Positions 8,901-18,698 of a stretch of DNA of 64,000 nucleotides are shown one piece after another (the first letter of the stretch is position 1; each line of letters starts with the position of its first letter). The stretch comes from Clostridium pasteurianum BC1 (GTDB lineage: Bacteria; Bacillota; Clostridia; Clostridiales; Clostridiaceae). The stretch lies in assembly GCF_000389635.1 (NCBI RefSeq), contig NC_021182.1, positions 3,038,001 to 3,102,000 on the forward strand, written 5' to 3'. The position numbers and the translations under genes were made by a program. The notes under the pieces are model-generated. The model was not told the DNA's origin. It was given only the letters and a program-made list of their open reading frames with translations, and made no database searches.

Positions 8901-10364
8901 TTGTATAAACTTAATCAAAATGAAACTCCTCTTTTTAATGCGCTAATGGAATACGTAAATAGAAATACTATTCCCTTTCATGTACCTGGTCATAAAAAAG
9001 GTCAAGGTATGGACGAAGAATTTAAAAAGTTCATGGGTGAAAATCCTTTTAAAATTGATGTTACAGTGTTCAAATTAGTGGATAGTCTTCATCATCCTAC
9101 CGGCCCAATAAAAAAAGCTCAGGAACTAGCTGCAGATGCCTATGGATCAAAAGCAGCCTATATATCTGTCCATGGTACTTCTGGAGCTATAGAAGCTATG
9201 ATTATGTCTGTAGTAAGTAATAATGATAAGATACTTATACCAAGGAATGTCCATAAGTCAGTTACAGGTGGCATTATTTTAAGCGGAGCTGTCCCTGTAT
9301 ATATGCAGCCGGAGCTTGACAAAGAGGTAGGTATTGCTCACGGAGTTTCACCTGAGACTGTGGAAGAAACCCTAAAAGAAAATCCTGATGCAAAAGCTGT
9401 TTTAATAATTAATCCTACTTATTATGGTGTAGCCACGGACATAAAAAAAATTGCAAAAATCGTTCACAGCTACAATATACCATTAATAGTTGATGAAGCT
9501 CACGGTCCACATCTTGGATTTAATGATAGATTGCCTATATCTGCCATAAATGCAGGAGCAGATATGTGTGCTCAAAGTACTCACAAAATAATAGGGGCAC
9601 TAACTCAGTGTTCACTGCTTCACGTATGTTCAGATAGAATAGATATGCACAGAGTTCAACAAATTTTAAATATAATGCAGACTACTTCACCTTCTTATAT
9701 TTTAATGGCATCCCTCGATTGTGCCAGAAGGCAGATAGCTACACAAGGTAAAGAGCTTCTTGATTATGCAATAGATCTCTGTACTTACACTAGAAATGAA
9801 ATAAATAAGATTCCTGGATTTTATTGCTTTGGAAAAGAAATTCTTCAAGATAATGGAGCCTATGCCTTCGATCCTACAAAGGTAACTATAACCTGTAGAG
9901 ATCTAGGCATTACAGGTTATGACTTAGATATGATTCTTTCTGATGAATATCATATTCAAATGGAATTATCCGATTTATATAATGTCTTAATAGTAGGATC
10001 ATTTGGAGATACAAAGGAAAATATGGATTATTTGATAAAGATTTTAAAGGAAATAAGTAAAAAGTATTATGGAAAAGGAGATAAAAAATCAGACTTCATT
10101 GATATCCCTCCTATACCAGAGCAAATTTTAATTCCTAGAGAGGCCTTTAATAGTACTAAAGTTCCTGTTCCAATAAATGAAAGCATAGGAATGATAAGCG
10201 GAGAATTTTTAATGGCTTATCCACCAGGCATTCCTGTACTCTGTCCTGGAGAAATCATAACTAAAGAAATAGTAGACTATGTAAGACGACTTAAGGCTAC
10301 AGGCCTTTACGTTCAAGGAACGGAAGATCCAGAAGTTGAAGTAATAAAAGTAGTTAAGGTGTAA
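8901..10364 (+). CDS. Orn/Lys/Arg decarboxylase family protein (SpeA/YaaO type)
   Basis: A 487-residue PLP-dependent basic amino-acid decarboxylase of the fold-I family. Such enzymes turn arginine, lysine or ornithine into the matching amine. Visible features: the N-terminal IPFHVPGHKKGQG motif, the SVHGTSGAIEAM cofactor region, VDEAHGPHLGF, and the Schiff-base lysine at residue 229 in AQSTHKIIGAL. The length matches B. subtilis SpeA/YaaO (about 480-490) rather than the ~710-residue inducible enzymes. The start is TTG at 8901 after GAAGGTG. It is monocistronic and convergent with mutS2 across a shared terminator. Substrate is uncertain; polyamine synthesis is the likeliest role. Confidence 0.9.
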   Translation: MYKLNQNETPLFNALMEYVNRNTIPFHVPGHKKGQGMDEEFKKFMGENPFKIDVTVFKLVDSLHHPTGPIKKAQELAADAYGSKAAYISVHGTSGAIEAMIMSVVSNNDKILIPRNVHKSVTGGIILSGAVPVYMQPELDKEVGIAHGVSPETVEETLKENPDAKAVLIINPTYYGVATDIKKIAKIVHSYNIPLIVDEAHGPHLGFNDRLPISAINAGADMCAQSTHKIIGALTQCSLLHVCSDRIDMHRVQQILNIMQTTSPSYILMASLDCARRQIATQGKELLDYAIDLCTYTRNEINKIPGFYCFGKEILQDNGAYAFDPTKVTITCRDLGITGYDLDMILSDEYHIQMELSDLYNVLIVGSFGDTKENMDYLIKILKEISKKYYGKGDKKSDFIDIPPIPEQILIPREAFNSTKVPVPINESIGMISGEFLMAYPPGIPVLCPGEIITKEIVDYVRRLKATGLYVQGTEDPEVEVIKVVKV

Positions 10365-10471
10365 TTTAAATTAATAATTAATAAGGATGCTTTTTCTTGG
10401 CTATGCTACGAAAAAAGCTCTAGGATTAAAAATCTAAAAAACTTACACCCCTGGGGTAAATTGCTAAAAAT

Positions 10472-10518
10472 AAACACTACCAAATTTATTTAGAGAATAA
10501 ACTTGATAGTGCTTTTTT
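10472..10518. terminator. Bidirectional terminator between the decarboxylase gene and mutS2
   Basis: Arms AACACTACCAAATTTATT (10473-10490) and AATAAACTTGATAGTGCTT (10496-10514) pair with two G-U positions. The right side is followed by TTTTTTA and the left side by A-rich sequence, so it can serve both convergent genes. Confidence 0.8.
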
Positions 10519-12883
10519 ATTTCAACTCCACTACAGTCACACCAGCGCCACCTTCGCCATAATTTCCAAGTCTATAGCTTTTAATATGGTGATGCCTTTT
10601 TAACATGTCAGTGATGACATTTCTAAGTACTCCCGTACCCTTGCCATGAATTACCGTTACAGATTTAAGTCCAGCAACATAAGCTTCATCTAGATATTTA
10701 TCTACACTATACATTGCCTCTTCTCCATCCATTCCTCTCAGATCAATAGAGGAATCAACCTGCCTTAAATTTAATTTAGCTTCTCTTTTCCTTATCTTTT
10801 TTAATTCTTTATTACTTTCATTATTCTCTTTTCCCTTTGTAAGGTTTTCAAGCTTTACATTTATCTTCATTATGCCAGCTTGTATTTGTACTTCTCCCTT
10901 ACTATCTGGCTGTGAAAGCACAATACCTTTCATATTCAAGGAAGGTATATATACTTCTTCTCCTTCTTTTACACTAGCTAATCCCTTATGCTTTTGTAAA
11001 TCGCCATATGGGTTTTCTTCCACATTATCGAGACTTTCCTTAAGTCTCATTCTTTCTTTTTCAAGCTTTGCCCTTGTTTCTGAAGAATAACCCATTCTCT
11101 CCAGTTCTCTTATATTTTTTAATATCTCATCTGCCTCTTCTTTAGCCTCAGCAATAATATTTTTAGCTTCCCTTCTTCCCTCACTTATGACTTTCTCTCT
11201 AGCAGAATTCAAGGAATAAAGCTTTTCTTCATATTTTTCTTTGAATTTCTCTGCTTCAAGCTTTAACATTTCTGATTTTCTGGCATTTTCCTCAGCTTTT
11301 ATACTTCTCTCCTGAAGAGTTTGAATAAGATCTTCAAATTTAAGTGTATCATTTGAAATACCCTTTCTAGCTTCATCAATTATATAATCTGGAAGTCCCA
11401 ACCTTTTGGAAATTTCAAAGGCATTGGATTTTCCCGGTATTCCAATTAATAACCTATAGGTAGGTCTTAAAGTTTCTACATCAAATTCTACAGAAGCATT
11501 TTCAACACCCTCGGTTTTTAGTGCGTAAGCCTTAAGCTCACTGTAATGAGTTGTAGCCACCAGTTTTGTCTTTCTACTTCTTAAATTCTCAAGAATAGAT
11601 ACCGCCAATGCTGCTCCTTCTGTAGGATCTGTACCTGCTCCTAGTTCATCAAAAAGTACCAGGGAACTGGAATCCGCTTTTCCCATAATATGAACTATAT
11701 TGGTCATATGAGATGAAAAAGTAGATAGACTTTGTTCAATGCTCTGCTCATCGCCAATATCTGCAAATACCTCCTTAAAGAAGCTTACAGTGGAATTCTC
11801 TCTTGCTGGTATAAGTATGCCGCTCATAGCCATAAGCTCTAGAAGTCCTACAGCTTTAAGAGTGACTGTTTTTCCACCTGTGTTTGGCCCCGTTACTACT
11901 AAAGATGTAAATTCACGACCTAAATATACATCTAGTGCTACCACTTGTTCCGGATTTATTAGAGGATGTCTTCCCTGAACTATATCAATTATTCCATTGT
12001 CGTTGACTCCTGGACGTATAGCATTTATTTCACTGGCGTATTTTGCCTTTGCAAATATGAAATCAAGCTCGTAGACAATCTTTGCATTATTTTCTACCAG
12101 TACTATATTCTCATAAATTTTTTGTGATAATTCCTCAAGTATTCTATTTATCTCTGCCTTTTCTTTAAGCATGATTTCTTTTATCTCATTATTTAAATTT
12201 ACAAGGCCCATAGGCTCAATAAACAAAGTGGCCCCGGAAGAGCTTTGGTCATGTACAAGTCCAGGAACCTGTGCTTTATATTCAGCCTTTACAGGAATAA
12301 CATATCTGTCACCTCTAATAGTATAAATATTTTCTTGAAGAAAATTTGAATAAGCCCTTACAAGAGAGTTAACTTTATTTTTTACAGAGGCTATTTTATC
12401 CCTAAGAGACTTTCTTATATTGAACAGTGCAGTACTTGCCCTATCTGATATCTCTTCTTCTCCTATGATGGCATTGAATATAGCATTTTCCAGTGTCCTT
12501 AAAGGTACAATTCCCTCACATATATCTTCTATTACCGGAAAGCTTTCTTCCTCCTCATTATGAGCTACATACTCCTTAAATCTTCTTGCACATTTTTGTA
12601 TATTAGCTATTTTTAAAAGCTGTACAGGCATAAGTGTAGACCCTTTACCTGCCCTACTTATTCCATCTCTTGCATCATAAGCTCCTTCAAATGGCGCAGA
12701 GCCTTTTTTAGTGAGAAGCTTAAAAGCCTCTTCTGTTTCTTCTAAATGTTCCTTCATTTCAAATATATTTTCATAAGGCTTTAGCTTATCTATAATCTCC
12801 TTAGCCGCACTGGTCTGAGTGTACTTTTTTATTTCTTCTTTAATTTTGTGGTACTCCAAAACTCTTAAGGCCTTTTCGTTCAA
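10517..12883 (-). CDS. mutS2: Endonuclease MutS2
   Basis: A 788-residue MutS2, a dimeric ATPase linked to suppression of homologous recombination and, in Bacillus, to rescue of collided ribosomes. It has a helical core and clamp, a Walker A motif GPNTGGKT near residue 332, Walker B with SSLVLFDELGAGTDP, then a coiled-coil/KOW-like linker. The C-terminal Smr domain carries the signatures IDLRGMDGEEA and VIHGKGTGVLR. The start is a TTG 2 bp after the stop of the upstream U32 gene, whose last codons carry a GAGGAG site, so translation is probably coupled. The N-terminal mismatch-recognition domain of MutS1 is absent, as expected. Confidence 0.96.
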   Translation of the reverse strand: MNEKALRVLEYHKIKEEIKKYTQTSAAKEIIDKLKPYENIFEMKEHLEETEEAFKLLTKKGSAPFEGAYDARDGISRAGKGSTLMPVQLLKIANIQKCARRFKEYVAHNEEEESFPVIEDICEGIVPLRTLENAIFNAIIGEEEISDRASTALFNIRKSLRDKIASVKNKVNSLVRAYSNFLQENIYTIRGDRYVIPVKAEYKAQVPGLVHDQSSSGATLFIEPMGLVNLNNEIKEIMLKEKAEINRILEELSQKIYENIVLVENNAKIVYELDFIFAKAKYASEINAIRPGVNDNGIIDIVQGRHPLINPEQVVALDVYLGREFTSLVVTGPNTGGKTVTLKAVGLLELMAMSGILIPARENSTVSFFKEVFADIGDEQSIEQSLSTFSSHMTNIVHIMGKADSSSLVLFDELGAGTDPTEGAALAVSILENLRSRKTKLVATTHYSELKAYALKTEGVENASVEFDVETLRPTYRLLIGIPGKSNAFEISKRLGLPDYIIDEARKGISNDTLKFEDLIQTLQERSIKAEENARKSEMLKLEAEKFKEKYEEKLYSLNSAREKVISEGRREAKNIIAEAKEEADEILKNIRELERMGYSSETRAKLEKERMRLKESLDNVEENPYGDLQKHKGLASVKEGEEVYIPSLNMKGIVLSQPDSKGEVQIQAGIMKINVKLENLTKGKENNESNKELKKIRKREAKLNLRQVDSSIDLRGMDGEEAMYSVDKYLDEAYVAGLKSVTVIHGKGTGVLRNVITDMLKRHHHIKSYRLGNYGEGGAGVTVVELK

Positions 12884-12885
12884 TA

Positions 12886-15225
12886 CTATTCAACTCCTCG
12901 CTTATAATGTCCCCGTGTAAATTTTTCTGATTCATTTTCAAATTTCCATGATTCATAAGCCTTTATAATTTTTATAACTTCTTCCTTATTCTCATCTATA
13001 AAATCCATTCTGTAACTAATATCTCCCAGGTTGTTTATATCCTTCAAATTGGAAATTAAATTTAAGGGCAATGAATTGTATATGTAACTTCTACAGAAAC
13101 TGTCAGTTTTCACTATAAATTCTTCACCTTTTCTGTCCTTAAGTTTAAATTCTCCATTAACACACTTATTATTACAATTTGCTTCAGTACATTTTCCTCC
13201 CAGAGTACTGCCTATAGGGCAATACTCACTTACCATAAGCTCCAGCTTCCCATAAACAAGTATACCACAGGGTATAGGTGAACTTTTCACAATTTTAATT
13301 ATCTCATTTCTATTGAGTTCCGTACTTATATAGGTTCCATTCAAATCTTTACTGTAAAAATCCAAAGCATATTTATTAAATATATTCAGCTTATAGTCTC
13401 CTATTATACATAATTTCCCTCTATATCTATTTATAATTCCTGCATTAGCCGTAACAATTCCTCTAATTTTATGAACATTATCATCTATAAAGCCGCATAT
13501 GACATTAAATTCTTCCTTAATTATATTGGGAATCTTTAAATAAACCTCTACATTTTCAACATTTTCTATATTTATATCAGAATTTTTTCCAAAAAAATTT
13601 ATTACAACATTTTTTATTCCTGCTTCAATGCATCCTTTAAGCTGCTCTGAATTTTCTACAGACACTATAAGTTTCTCCATAGATTTATGAGTCTTTTCTT
13701 CTCTGTTAAAATCAATTACTTTATGAAAAGTCCTCTTATTTTTACCACACTGATATTTTACAATTTCATCTATCAAACTTCTCCTTGCAGAATTTATAGC
13801 GGATACAGGCATAAAACCCTCTTCATAATCTGTAAAATCAATATTTTTAATCTTAAAGGGAGTATTACCTGTTTTTATTAAATTCTCCTCTAATTTTATT
13901 CTTTCCAGTGGTCTCTTTATTGCCTTTTGAACTGTATCTCCAGTAATTTTAAAAGTTTCTCCTCCATAGCTGCAAGTAATTTCAAAGGGATCATTAATTT
14001 TAAATTTACACTGAATATCTATATTAATTTTTTTACCATAAGAATCTTTAAAACTATAGTTTAATTCATCCAGCAAGTTTATATCTGAAGTTTTATACAA
14101 TTTATCAAAGGCAGCATAAGACTCAGGAATAAGCTTTATCCTATCTCCTCTACGAGCACTTTCAACAGATAAACCTTTTTTTAAAATTTTTTCTACTAAA
14201 AATCCATCATCTTTAACTCTTATACCATCTTTTACACTTAGATCTTCCTCTAAAGTAATAGTGAAATCCTTATTCACGCTGCCTAAAAATAAGCCTGTAT
14301 TCTTAGGAAAGGAATAGGACATCATATCTTTGCCAACATTTCCAAACATATATGCCTTAGAAAAACCTTCTCTATTAAAAAGCTGCCTAAGTTTTCTAAT
14401 CTCTGATGGGTAATCAAACTCACTATTGTTATACACACTGTCAATAGCCTTTCTGTATATACCTACTACTCCTGCCACATATTCCGGCCGTTTCATCCTG
14501 CCTTCAATCTTCAGTGATGATGTTCCACTTTTAATTATCTCCTCTATGCTATCAACCGTACATATGTCTTTAGGACTTAATATATATCCCTTAAATTCTT
14601 TATTGTTATTTTCATTAAAAATAGTATAGGGAAGCCTGCAGGGCTGAGCACATCGTCCACGGTTTCCGCTTCTTCCTCCAATAATACTACTCATAAGACA
14701 TTGCCCTGAGTAGCATATACAAAGAGCTCCATGTATAAATATTTCTGTTTCAATGTTTAAATCCTTAGAAATGTATTCTACTTCCTTAAGACTTAATTCT
14801 CTTGACAATACTATTCTGTTAAAACCTAGGTTTTTAAAATACTGAGCCCCTTCACCATTATGTATAGTCATTTGAGTAGACCCATGAAGCTCAAAATCAG
14901 GGAAATTTTTTCTTACTAAATAAGCTAAACCTGTATCCTGAATTATCAGTGCATCTACTCCTATTATATATAAAAATTTAATATAATCTAATATGTCTTT
15001 TATTTCACTGTCCTTTACTAAGGTATTCACAGTTACATATACTTTAACTCCATAAATATGACAATAATCTACTGCTTCCATAAGTTTTTCATCATCAAAA
15101 TTAAAGGCATAGGCTCTTGCTGAAAATCTACTTCCTCCTAAATAAACTGCATCTGCTCCATTTTGTACTGCTGCATAAAGACTTTCCATACTACCGCAGG
15201 GAGCAAGTAGTTCTGTTCTCTTCAT
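12886..15225 (-). CDS. U32-family protein with DUF3656-like C-terminus (RlhA/TrhP type)
   Basis: A 779-residue U32 protein. The N-terminus is TELLAPCGSMESLYAAVQNG, followed by DAVYLGG. The conserved cysteine cluster is clear: CYSGQCLMSS, then GNRGRCAQPCRLPY. Long U32 proteins such as E. coli RlhA hydroxylate 23S rRNA C2501, and TrhP proteins hydroxylate wobble uridine in tRNA; the old name is collagenase-like peptidase. The length and C-terminal region favour the RlhA branch. The start is the ATG at 15225, with GGAG 8 bp upstream. It is coupled to mutS2. A second cysteine-rich patch near the C-terminus (CPIGSTLGGKCTEANCNNKC) may also bind metal. Confidence 0.85.
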   Translation of the reverse strand: MKRTELLAPCGSMESLYAAVQNGADAVYLGGSRFSARAYAFNFDDEKLMEAVDYCHIYGVKVYVTVNTLVKDSEIKDILDYIKFLYIIGVDALIIQDTGLAYLVRKNFPDFELHGSTQMTIHNGEGAQYFKNLGFNRIVLSRELSLKEVEYISKDLNIETEIFIHGALCICYSGQCLMSSIIGGRSGNRGRCAQPCRLPYTIFNENNNKEFKGYILSPKDICTVDSIEEIIKSGTSSLKIEGRMKRPEYVAGVVGIYRKAIDSVYNNSEFDYPSEIRKLRQLFNREGFSKAYMFGNVGKDMMSYSFPKNTGLFLGSVNKDFTITLEEDLSVKDGIRVKDDGFLVEKILKKGLSVESARRGDRIKLIPESYAAFDKLYKTSDINLLDELNYSFKDSYGKKINIDIQCKFKINDPFEITCSYGGETFKITGDTVQKAIKRPLERIKLEENLIKTGNTPFKIKNIDFTDYEEGFMPVSAINSARRSLIDEIVKYQCGKNKRTFHKVIDFNREEKTHKSMEKLIVSVENSEQLKGCIEAGIKNVVINFFGKNSDINIENVENVEVYLKIPNIIKEEFNVICGFIDDNVHKIRGIVTANAGIINRYRGKLCIIGDYKLNIFNKYALDFYSKDLNGTYISTELNRNEIIKIVKSSPIPCGILVYGKLELMVSEYCPIGSTLGGKCTEANCNNKCVNGEFKLKDRKGEEFIVKTDSFCRSYIYNSLPLNLISNLKDINNLGDISYRMDFIDENKEEVIKIIKAYESWKFENESEKFTRGHYKRGVE

Positions 15226-15387
15226 TCTCATCTCTCCTAAAACATTCTGCTTTTTATTATACAACAAAATATCTATATTTAAAAATAAATCACTAACATT
15301 AAATTTGCCACAACATAGTATGTACTAAAGAAACTATACTTTCTTTTATTTTACAAAAAGGCTTTCAAATAATTAGGAGTGGGTATT

Positions 15388-15654
15388 ATGGAAGTATGCG
15401 ATGACAAATATATTATGGTTATTGCTTCTAATAGTCAAGCAACTTATTTATACAATGAACTAATGAAAAAAGGAATTAATGTAGAATTCATTTCAACACC
15501 AGCAAAAATTTCTTCAGGCTGCAGTAAGTCTATAATTTTCAATTCTAAAGATACAAAAGAAATTGTGCTTGAGGTTAAAAATATTAAAATAAAAATTGAT
15601 GGTATATATAATATGGTTAAAAACGATAAGGATTATAATTATATAAAAATATAG
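15388..15654 (+). CDS. DUF3343 family protein (putative Se/S carrier-like)
   Basis: An 88-residue protein matching DUF3343: MVIASNSQATYLYNELMKKG, then a STPAKISSGCSKSIIF segment, where a cysteine follows the Ser-Gly pair as in most members. Family members often lie beside cysteine desulfurases in anaerobes and are proposed sulfur or selenium carriers; this is unproven. Here a NifS-like gene lies 1.7 kb away on the other strand, with the propeller/coiled-coil gene between them. The start is the ATG at 15388 after TAGGAG; the GTG at 15379 overlaps that site. Confidence 0.8.
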   Translation: MEVCDDKYIMVIASNSQATYLYNELMKKGINVEFISTPAKISSGCSKSIIFNSKDTKEIVLEVKNIKIKIDGIYNMVKNDKDYNYIKI

Positions 15655-15688
15655 TAATAAATATTTATCTTTTTAATTTATAAGAATT

Positions 15689-15722
15689 TGGCTTTTGGAC
15701 ATCCTCCAATAGCCTTTTTTTA
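15689..15722 (+). terminator. Terminator after the DUF3343 gene
   Basis: GGCTTTTGGA / TCCAATAGCC hairpin with a CATCC-type loop, followed by seven T residues. Confidence 0.75.
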
Positions 15723-15783
15723 TAATTTTCTATACTAAAATAGCTGGAAATCAGCATTGTTACAATTTAAGTTGTAATTAAAG

Positions 15784-15814
15784 TTATAATTATGAACTAA
15801 TTAATCATATTTTA
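15784..15814 (+). promoter_or_regulatory. Conserved upstream block, possible sporulation promoter
   Basis: About 50 bp upstream of this gene are nearly identical to those upstream of its paralogue at 28492. The shared block has TTATAATTAT, about 14 bp, then CATATTTTA. CATATTTTA fits the sigma-K -10 consensus CATAnnnTA and partly fits sigma-E; the upstream ATAATT could serve as a sigma-E-type -35. The assignment is inference. Confidence 0.35.
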
Positions 15815-15849
15815 TATAAAGAAATATTTTATGGAAAGGAGTAAGATTA

Positions 15850-17268
15850 ATGATAATTTCTGATAGAAATTTTTATATTATAAAACAATCTGACGGTACC
15901 ACCTGGAATTTTTTTTATAATAAAGATGAGGGTATTATGTATAAGTTTTTTAAGGAAACTACCTGGTCAGATCATCATGTACTTACAAAAAAGGCTTTAA
16001 ATAATTTTTCAGCAATTATACTTCCTGATGACAGTATAGTTATTTTATATGAAAATTTAACAGGAGGACTTGTATTAAGTAAATATAACAATAAAATATG
16101 GAACGAAGAACAAATTATGAAAAATAGTAAAAGAGAAATATTTAGTACTTACTTTAAAGCAATTGTACATAACAATGAAATTAATATAATTTTCAGTATT
16201 TTAAACAAAAAAGATAATACCGTAACCCTTTTTCATCAAATTGTTGATGAAAAAAATAACTTATCAGATCCCAAAATGATTGAAAAGATTAAAAATGATC
16301 ATCATATTTCTTTTAATGTCTATTCATTGCAAAATAAAGAACTATTTATATTATATCAAAGATTTATAGGTCATTTTGAACTTGGTTATAAAACTTTTAA
16401 TGTAAATACAAAAAAATGGTCAAACTTTAATTCAATTGATACAAACGTTTCTTATTTTAGTTATTATTCTGCACTAATTGTTAATGGATTATTAAATATT
16501 TTATACATAAAAAAAGGAAAAAATATAGATAATCTAATTTATGTACACGGTAAAAGTCCTAATTATAAAAGCATTGAATTATTTAAAGGTATAAATATAG
16601 AGCTATGCTCCTTTTTTATAGTATATGGTCAAATATGGTGTTATTGGTTAAAGGATAAAAAAATTTATAATAGTTTTTCCATTAATAATGGTATTAATTT
16701 TAGTTCCTATCCTTATGAACAATCATTAAATTCCACATATATTTTTAAAGTCATATATATTTCCAATAAACTTGAAAAAATTAAAAATACAATTTTTAAT
16801 GAAATATACATTACAAATTATGATGATATAAAATATTTAATTTTTTCTAATATATATTTATATATCAAAACTAATGTAAAAAATAGCGAGTATTTATTAT
16901 ACATTGAATATTACCTCACTGAAATTTGTGAAAAAGTTCTATTTTATGAAAAGACACTTAAACAAAAAGAAGAATCTATTATTCAAATTAAATATACATT
17001 GCCGAAACAAAATTTTAAATTACTATGCATTGAAAAAAAACATGAAACTACAAAAAATTTATTTAATAAATTAAAAAAGAGAAATATAGAACAGGAAAAA
17101 GAGATTGTCTCTCTTAAAAATGAACTTTCTAAGCAAGAAAATAGAATTTTATCCCTTCTTGAGGAAATCAAAAACTTACAACTTAATGTTAATGATTTAA
17201 ATTCACAACTTACTAAATCAGATAATTCCTTACTAAAAAAAATATTTAAAAATAAACATTTTTCCTAA
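15850..17268 (+). CDS. Propeller-like and coiled-coil protein, paralogue 1
   Basis: A 472-residue protein that I do not recognise as a named family. Residues 1 to about 320 contain several divergent ~45-residue segments with aromatic and W-S-D motifs (SDGTTWNFFYNKDEG, WSDHHVL, KWSNFNSID, NNGINFSSYP). These look like beta-propeller blades. Residues from about 355 form a long coiled coil rich in K/E/L, ending in SLLKKIFKNKHFS. There is no signal peptide or membrane segment. Its paralogue at 28492 shares the plan throughout, including the C-terminus, and the upstream block. The start ATG follows GGAAAGGAGTAAGATTA. It separates DUF3343 from the cysteine desulfurase gene, so it looks inserted. A spore-surface role is a guess. 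Confidence 0.7.
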   Translation: MIISDRNFYIIKQSDGTTWNFFYNKDEGIMYKFFKETTWSDHHVLTKKALNNFSAIILPDDSIVILYENLTGGLVLSKYNNKIWNEEQIMKNSKREIFSTYFKAIVHNNEINIIFSILNKKDNTVTLFHQIVDEKNNLSDPKMIEKIKNDHHISFNVYSLQNKELFILYQRFIGHFELGYKTFNVNTKKWSNFNSIDTNVSYFSYYSALIVNGLLNILYIKKGKNIDNLIYVHGKSPNYKSIELFKGINIELCSFFIVYGQIWCYWLKDKKIYNSFSINNGINFSSYPYEQSLNSTYIFKVIYISNKLEKIKNTIFNEIYITNYDDIKYLIFSNIYLYIKTNVKNSEYLLYIEYYLTEICEKVLFYEKTLKQKEESIIQIKYTLPKQNFKLLCIEKKHETTKNLFNKLKKRNIEQEKEIVSLKNELSKQENRILSLLEEIKNLQLNVNDLNSQLTKSDNSLLKKIFKNKHFS

Positions 17269-17299
17269 TAATGTGAATAAATTTATTAATTTTTATTTA

Positions 17300-17375
17300 A
17301 AAGAAAGTGAGACTGCCCCAAAAGGTCAAAATTGATAAAGAATTTCTAAAACGACATTCATATTGAGACAGCCTC
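17300..17375 (-). terminator. Long-loop hairpin after the cysteine desulfurase gene
   Basis: On the minus strand GAGGCTGTCTCAA (from 17375) pairs over 13 bp, with several G-U pairs, with TTGGGGCAGTCTC (to 17309), then a T-rich ACTTTCTTTT. It resembles the hairpins at 5843-5988. Confidence 0.5.
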
Positions 17376-17381
17376 ATCAAC

Positions 17382-18521
17382 TTAATTGTTATTATATATA
17401 TCTTTAATTACACTTATAAAAGTTTCGATATCTTTAGTTGTATTAAAATATCCCAGACTTATTCTAACTGTTCCATATTTTTCAGTTCCAATTACATTAT
17501 GAATAAGGGGAGCACAATGATACCCTGTTCTAATAGCAATATCATTTTTATTTAGAAGATATCCTACTTTTGTACTATCTATACCATCTATATTTATAGA
17601 TACTACAGCGCATCTATTTTCAGTTGAATTTAATCCATATATTTTTATAAAAGAAAGCTTTTTTAATTCACTTAAGAGATACTCCGTTAAATGCTCTTCA
17701 TGTTTATAAATATTTTCTATTCCTATCCTTCTTATAAACTTTATTCCTTCGTTTAGTCCTGCAATTCCAGGTGTGTTTAACGTACCACTTTCAAATTTAT
17801 CTGGTAAAAAATCTGGTTGCTCCATGGAACTAGAGTTACTTCCTGTACCTCCATCAATAAAATTATCTAAATTAACTCCATCTCGTATAAAAAGTCCTCC
17901 TGTACCTTGAGGTCCAAGAAGTCCTTTATGCCCTGGAAATGCTAATAAGTCTATATTATCTTTATCTACATCAATAGGAATTATACCTGCACTTTGTGAA
18001 GCATCTACCATGAATATTAATCCATTTTTTTTAGCTATTAATCCTATTTCCTCTATATTTTGAATTGTTCCCAAAACATTTGATGCATGATTTATTATAA
18101 TAGCTTTAGTATTGATTTTTATACTGTTTTTTAATTCTTTCCTATCTATAAATCCATATTCATCTACCTTTATTAAAGTAACTTCTACACCTTGATTTTT
18201 CAAATAATTCAGTGGTCTAAGCACAGAATTATGTTCAATTTCCGTACTTATAACATGATCACCTTTTTTAATTATACCTTTTATACCTATATTTAGTGAT
18301 TCTGTAGCATTACAAGTAAAAATTACATCAAAAGGATTATCTATATTAAAAAGAGAACTTAGCTCTTGTCTTGTTTCTGCGATTTTTAATGAAGCTTGTA
18401 TGGACATATCATGTGAACTACGTCCAGGATTGGCAGCATAATTTTTCATACAATTTAATATTTCATCATAAACCTCATTGGGCTTAGGAAAAGAAGTAGC
18501 GGCATTATCTAAATATATCAT
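17382..18521 (-). CDS. Cysteine desulfurase (class V aminotransferase, NifS/SufS-like)
   Basis: A 379-residue PLP enzyme that takes sulfur from cysteine as a persulfide, for iron-sulfur clusters, thiolation or selenium use. Landmarks: N-terminal MIYLDNAATSFPKP, the HASNVLG and VDASQSAG cofactor motifs, PLP lysine K199 in AFPGHKG, and catalytic C336 in RTGYHCAPL. The RTGYHCAP loop and size match the SufS/Csd branch that pairs with DUF3343 proteins in clostridia. The start is the ATG at 18521 with GGAGGG upstream. Sulfur acceptor unknown. Confidence 0.9.
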   Translation of the reverse strand: MIYLDNAATSFPKPNEVYDEILNCMKNYAANPGRSSHDMSIQASLKIAETRQELSSLFNIDNPFDVIFTCNATESLNIGIKGIIKKGDHVISTEIEHNSVLRPLNYLKNQGVEVTLIKVDEYGFIDRKELKNSIKINTKAIIINHASNVLGTIQNIEEIGLIAKKNGLIFMVDASQSAGIIPIDVDKDNIDLLAFPGHKGLLGPQGTGGLFIRDGVNLDNFIDGGTGSNSSSMEQPDFLPDKFESGTLNTPGIAGLNEGIKFIRRIGIENIYKHEEHLTEYLLSELKKLSFIKIYGLNSTENRCAVVSINIDGIDSTKVGYLLNKNDIAIRTGYHCAPLIHNVIGTEKYGTVRISLGYFNTTKDIETFISVIKDIYNNN

Positions 18522-18624
18522 ATAAAATCCCTCCAAAACTTATTTTGTTCTATAATTAATATATGCATAAAAAAAACATTTTACATTGATACATGGATAT
18601 TAATTGTTTTATTTAAAAATTATG

Positions 18625-18651
18625 ACACAATACTATAAATTTAATATTATA
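18625..18651 (+). promoter_or_regulatory. Conserved block, possible sigma-K-like promoter of surface protein 1
   Basis: AC, 16 bp, then AATATTATA. The same arrangement stands upstream of the paralogue (44183-44209). It fits the sigma-K pattern AC-N16/17-CATAnnnTA with one change (C to A). The two genes share about 65 bp here, including the ribosome binding site AGGAGTGATTATTAATTG. Confidence 0.35.
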
Positions 18652-18698
18652 TTATTATAGGCAAATAATTTAAATTATTTTAAAGGAGTGATTATTAA

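Noticed and set aside
13687-13881. Small ORFs opposite long core genes (for example here, 47555-48127 and 49687-50155)
   Set aside because: Antisense shadows of the U32 gene, pheT and pheS, with no ribosome binding site and no family features.
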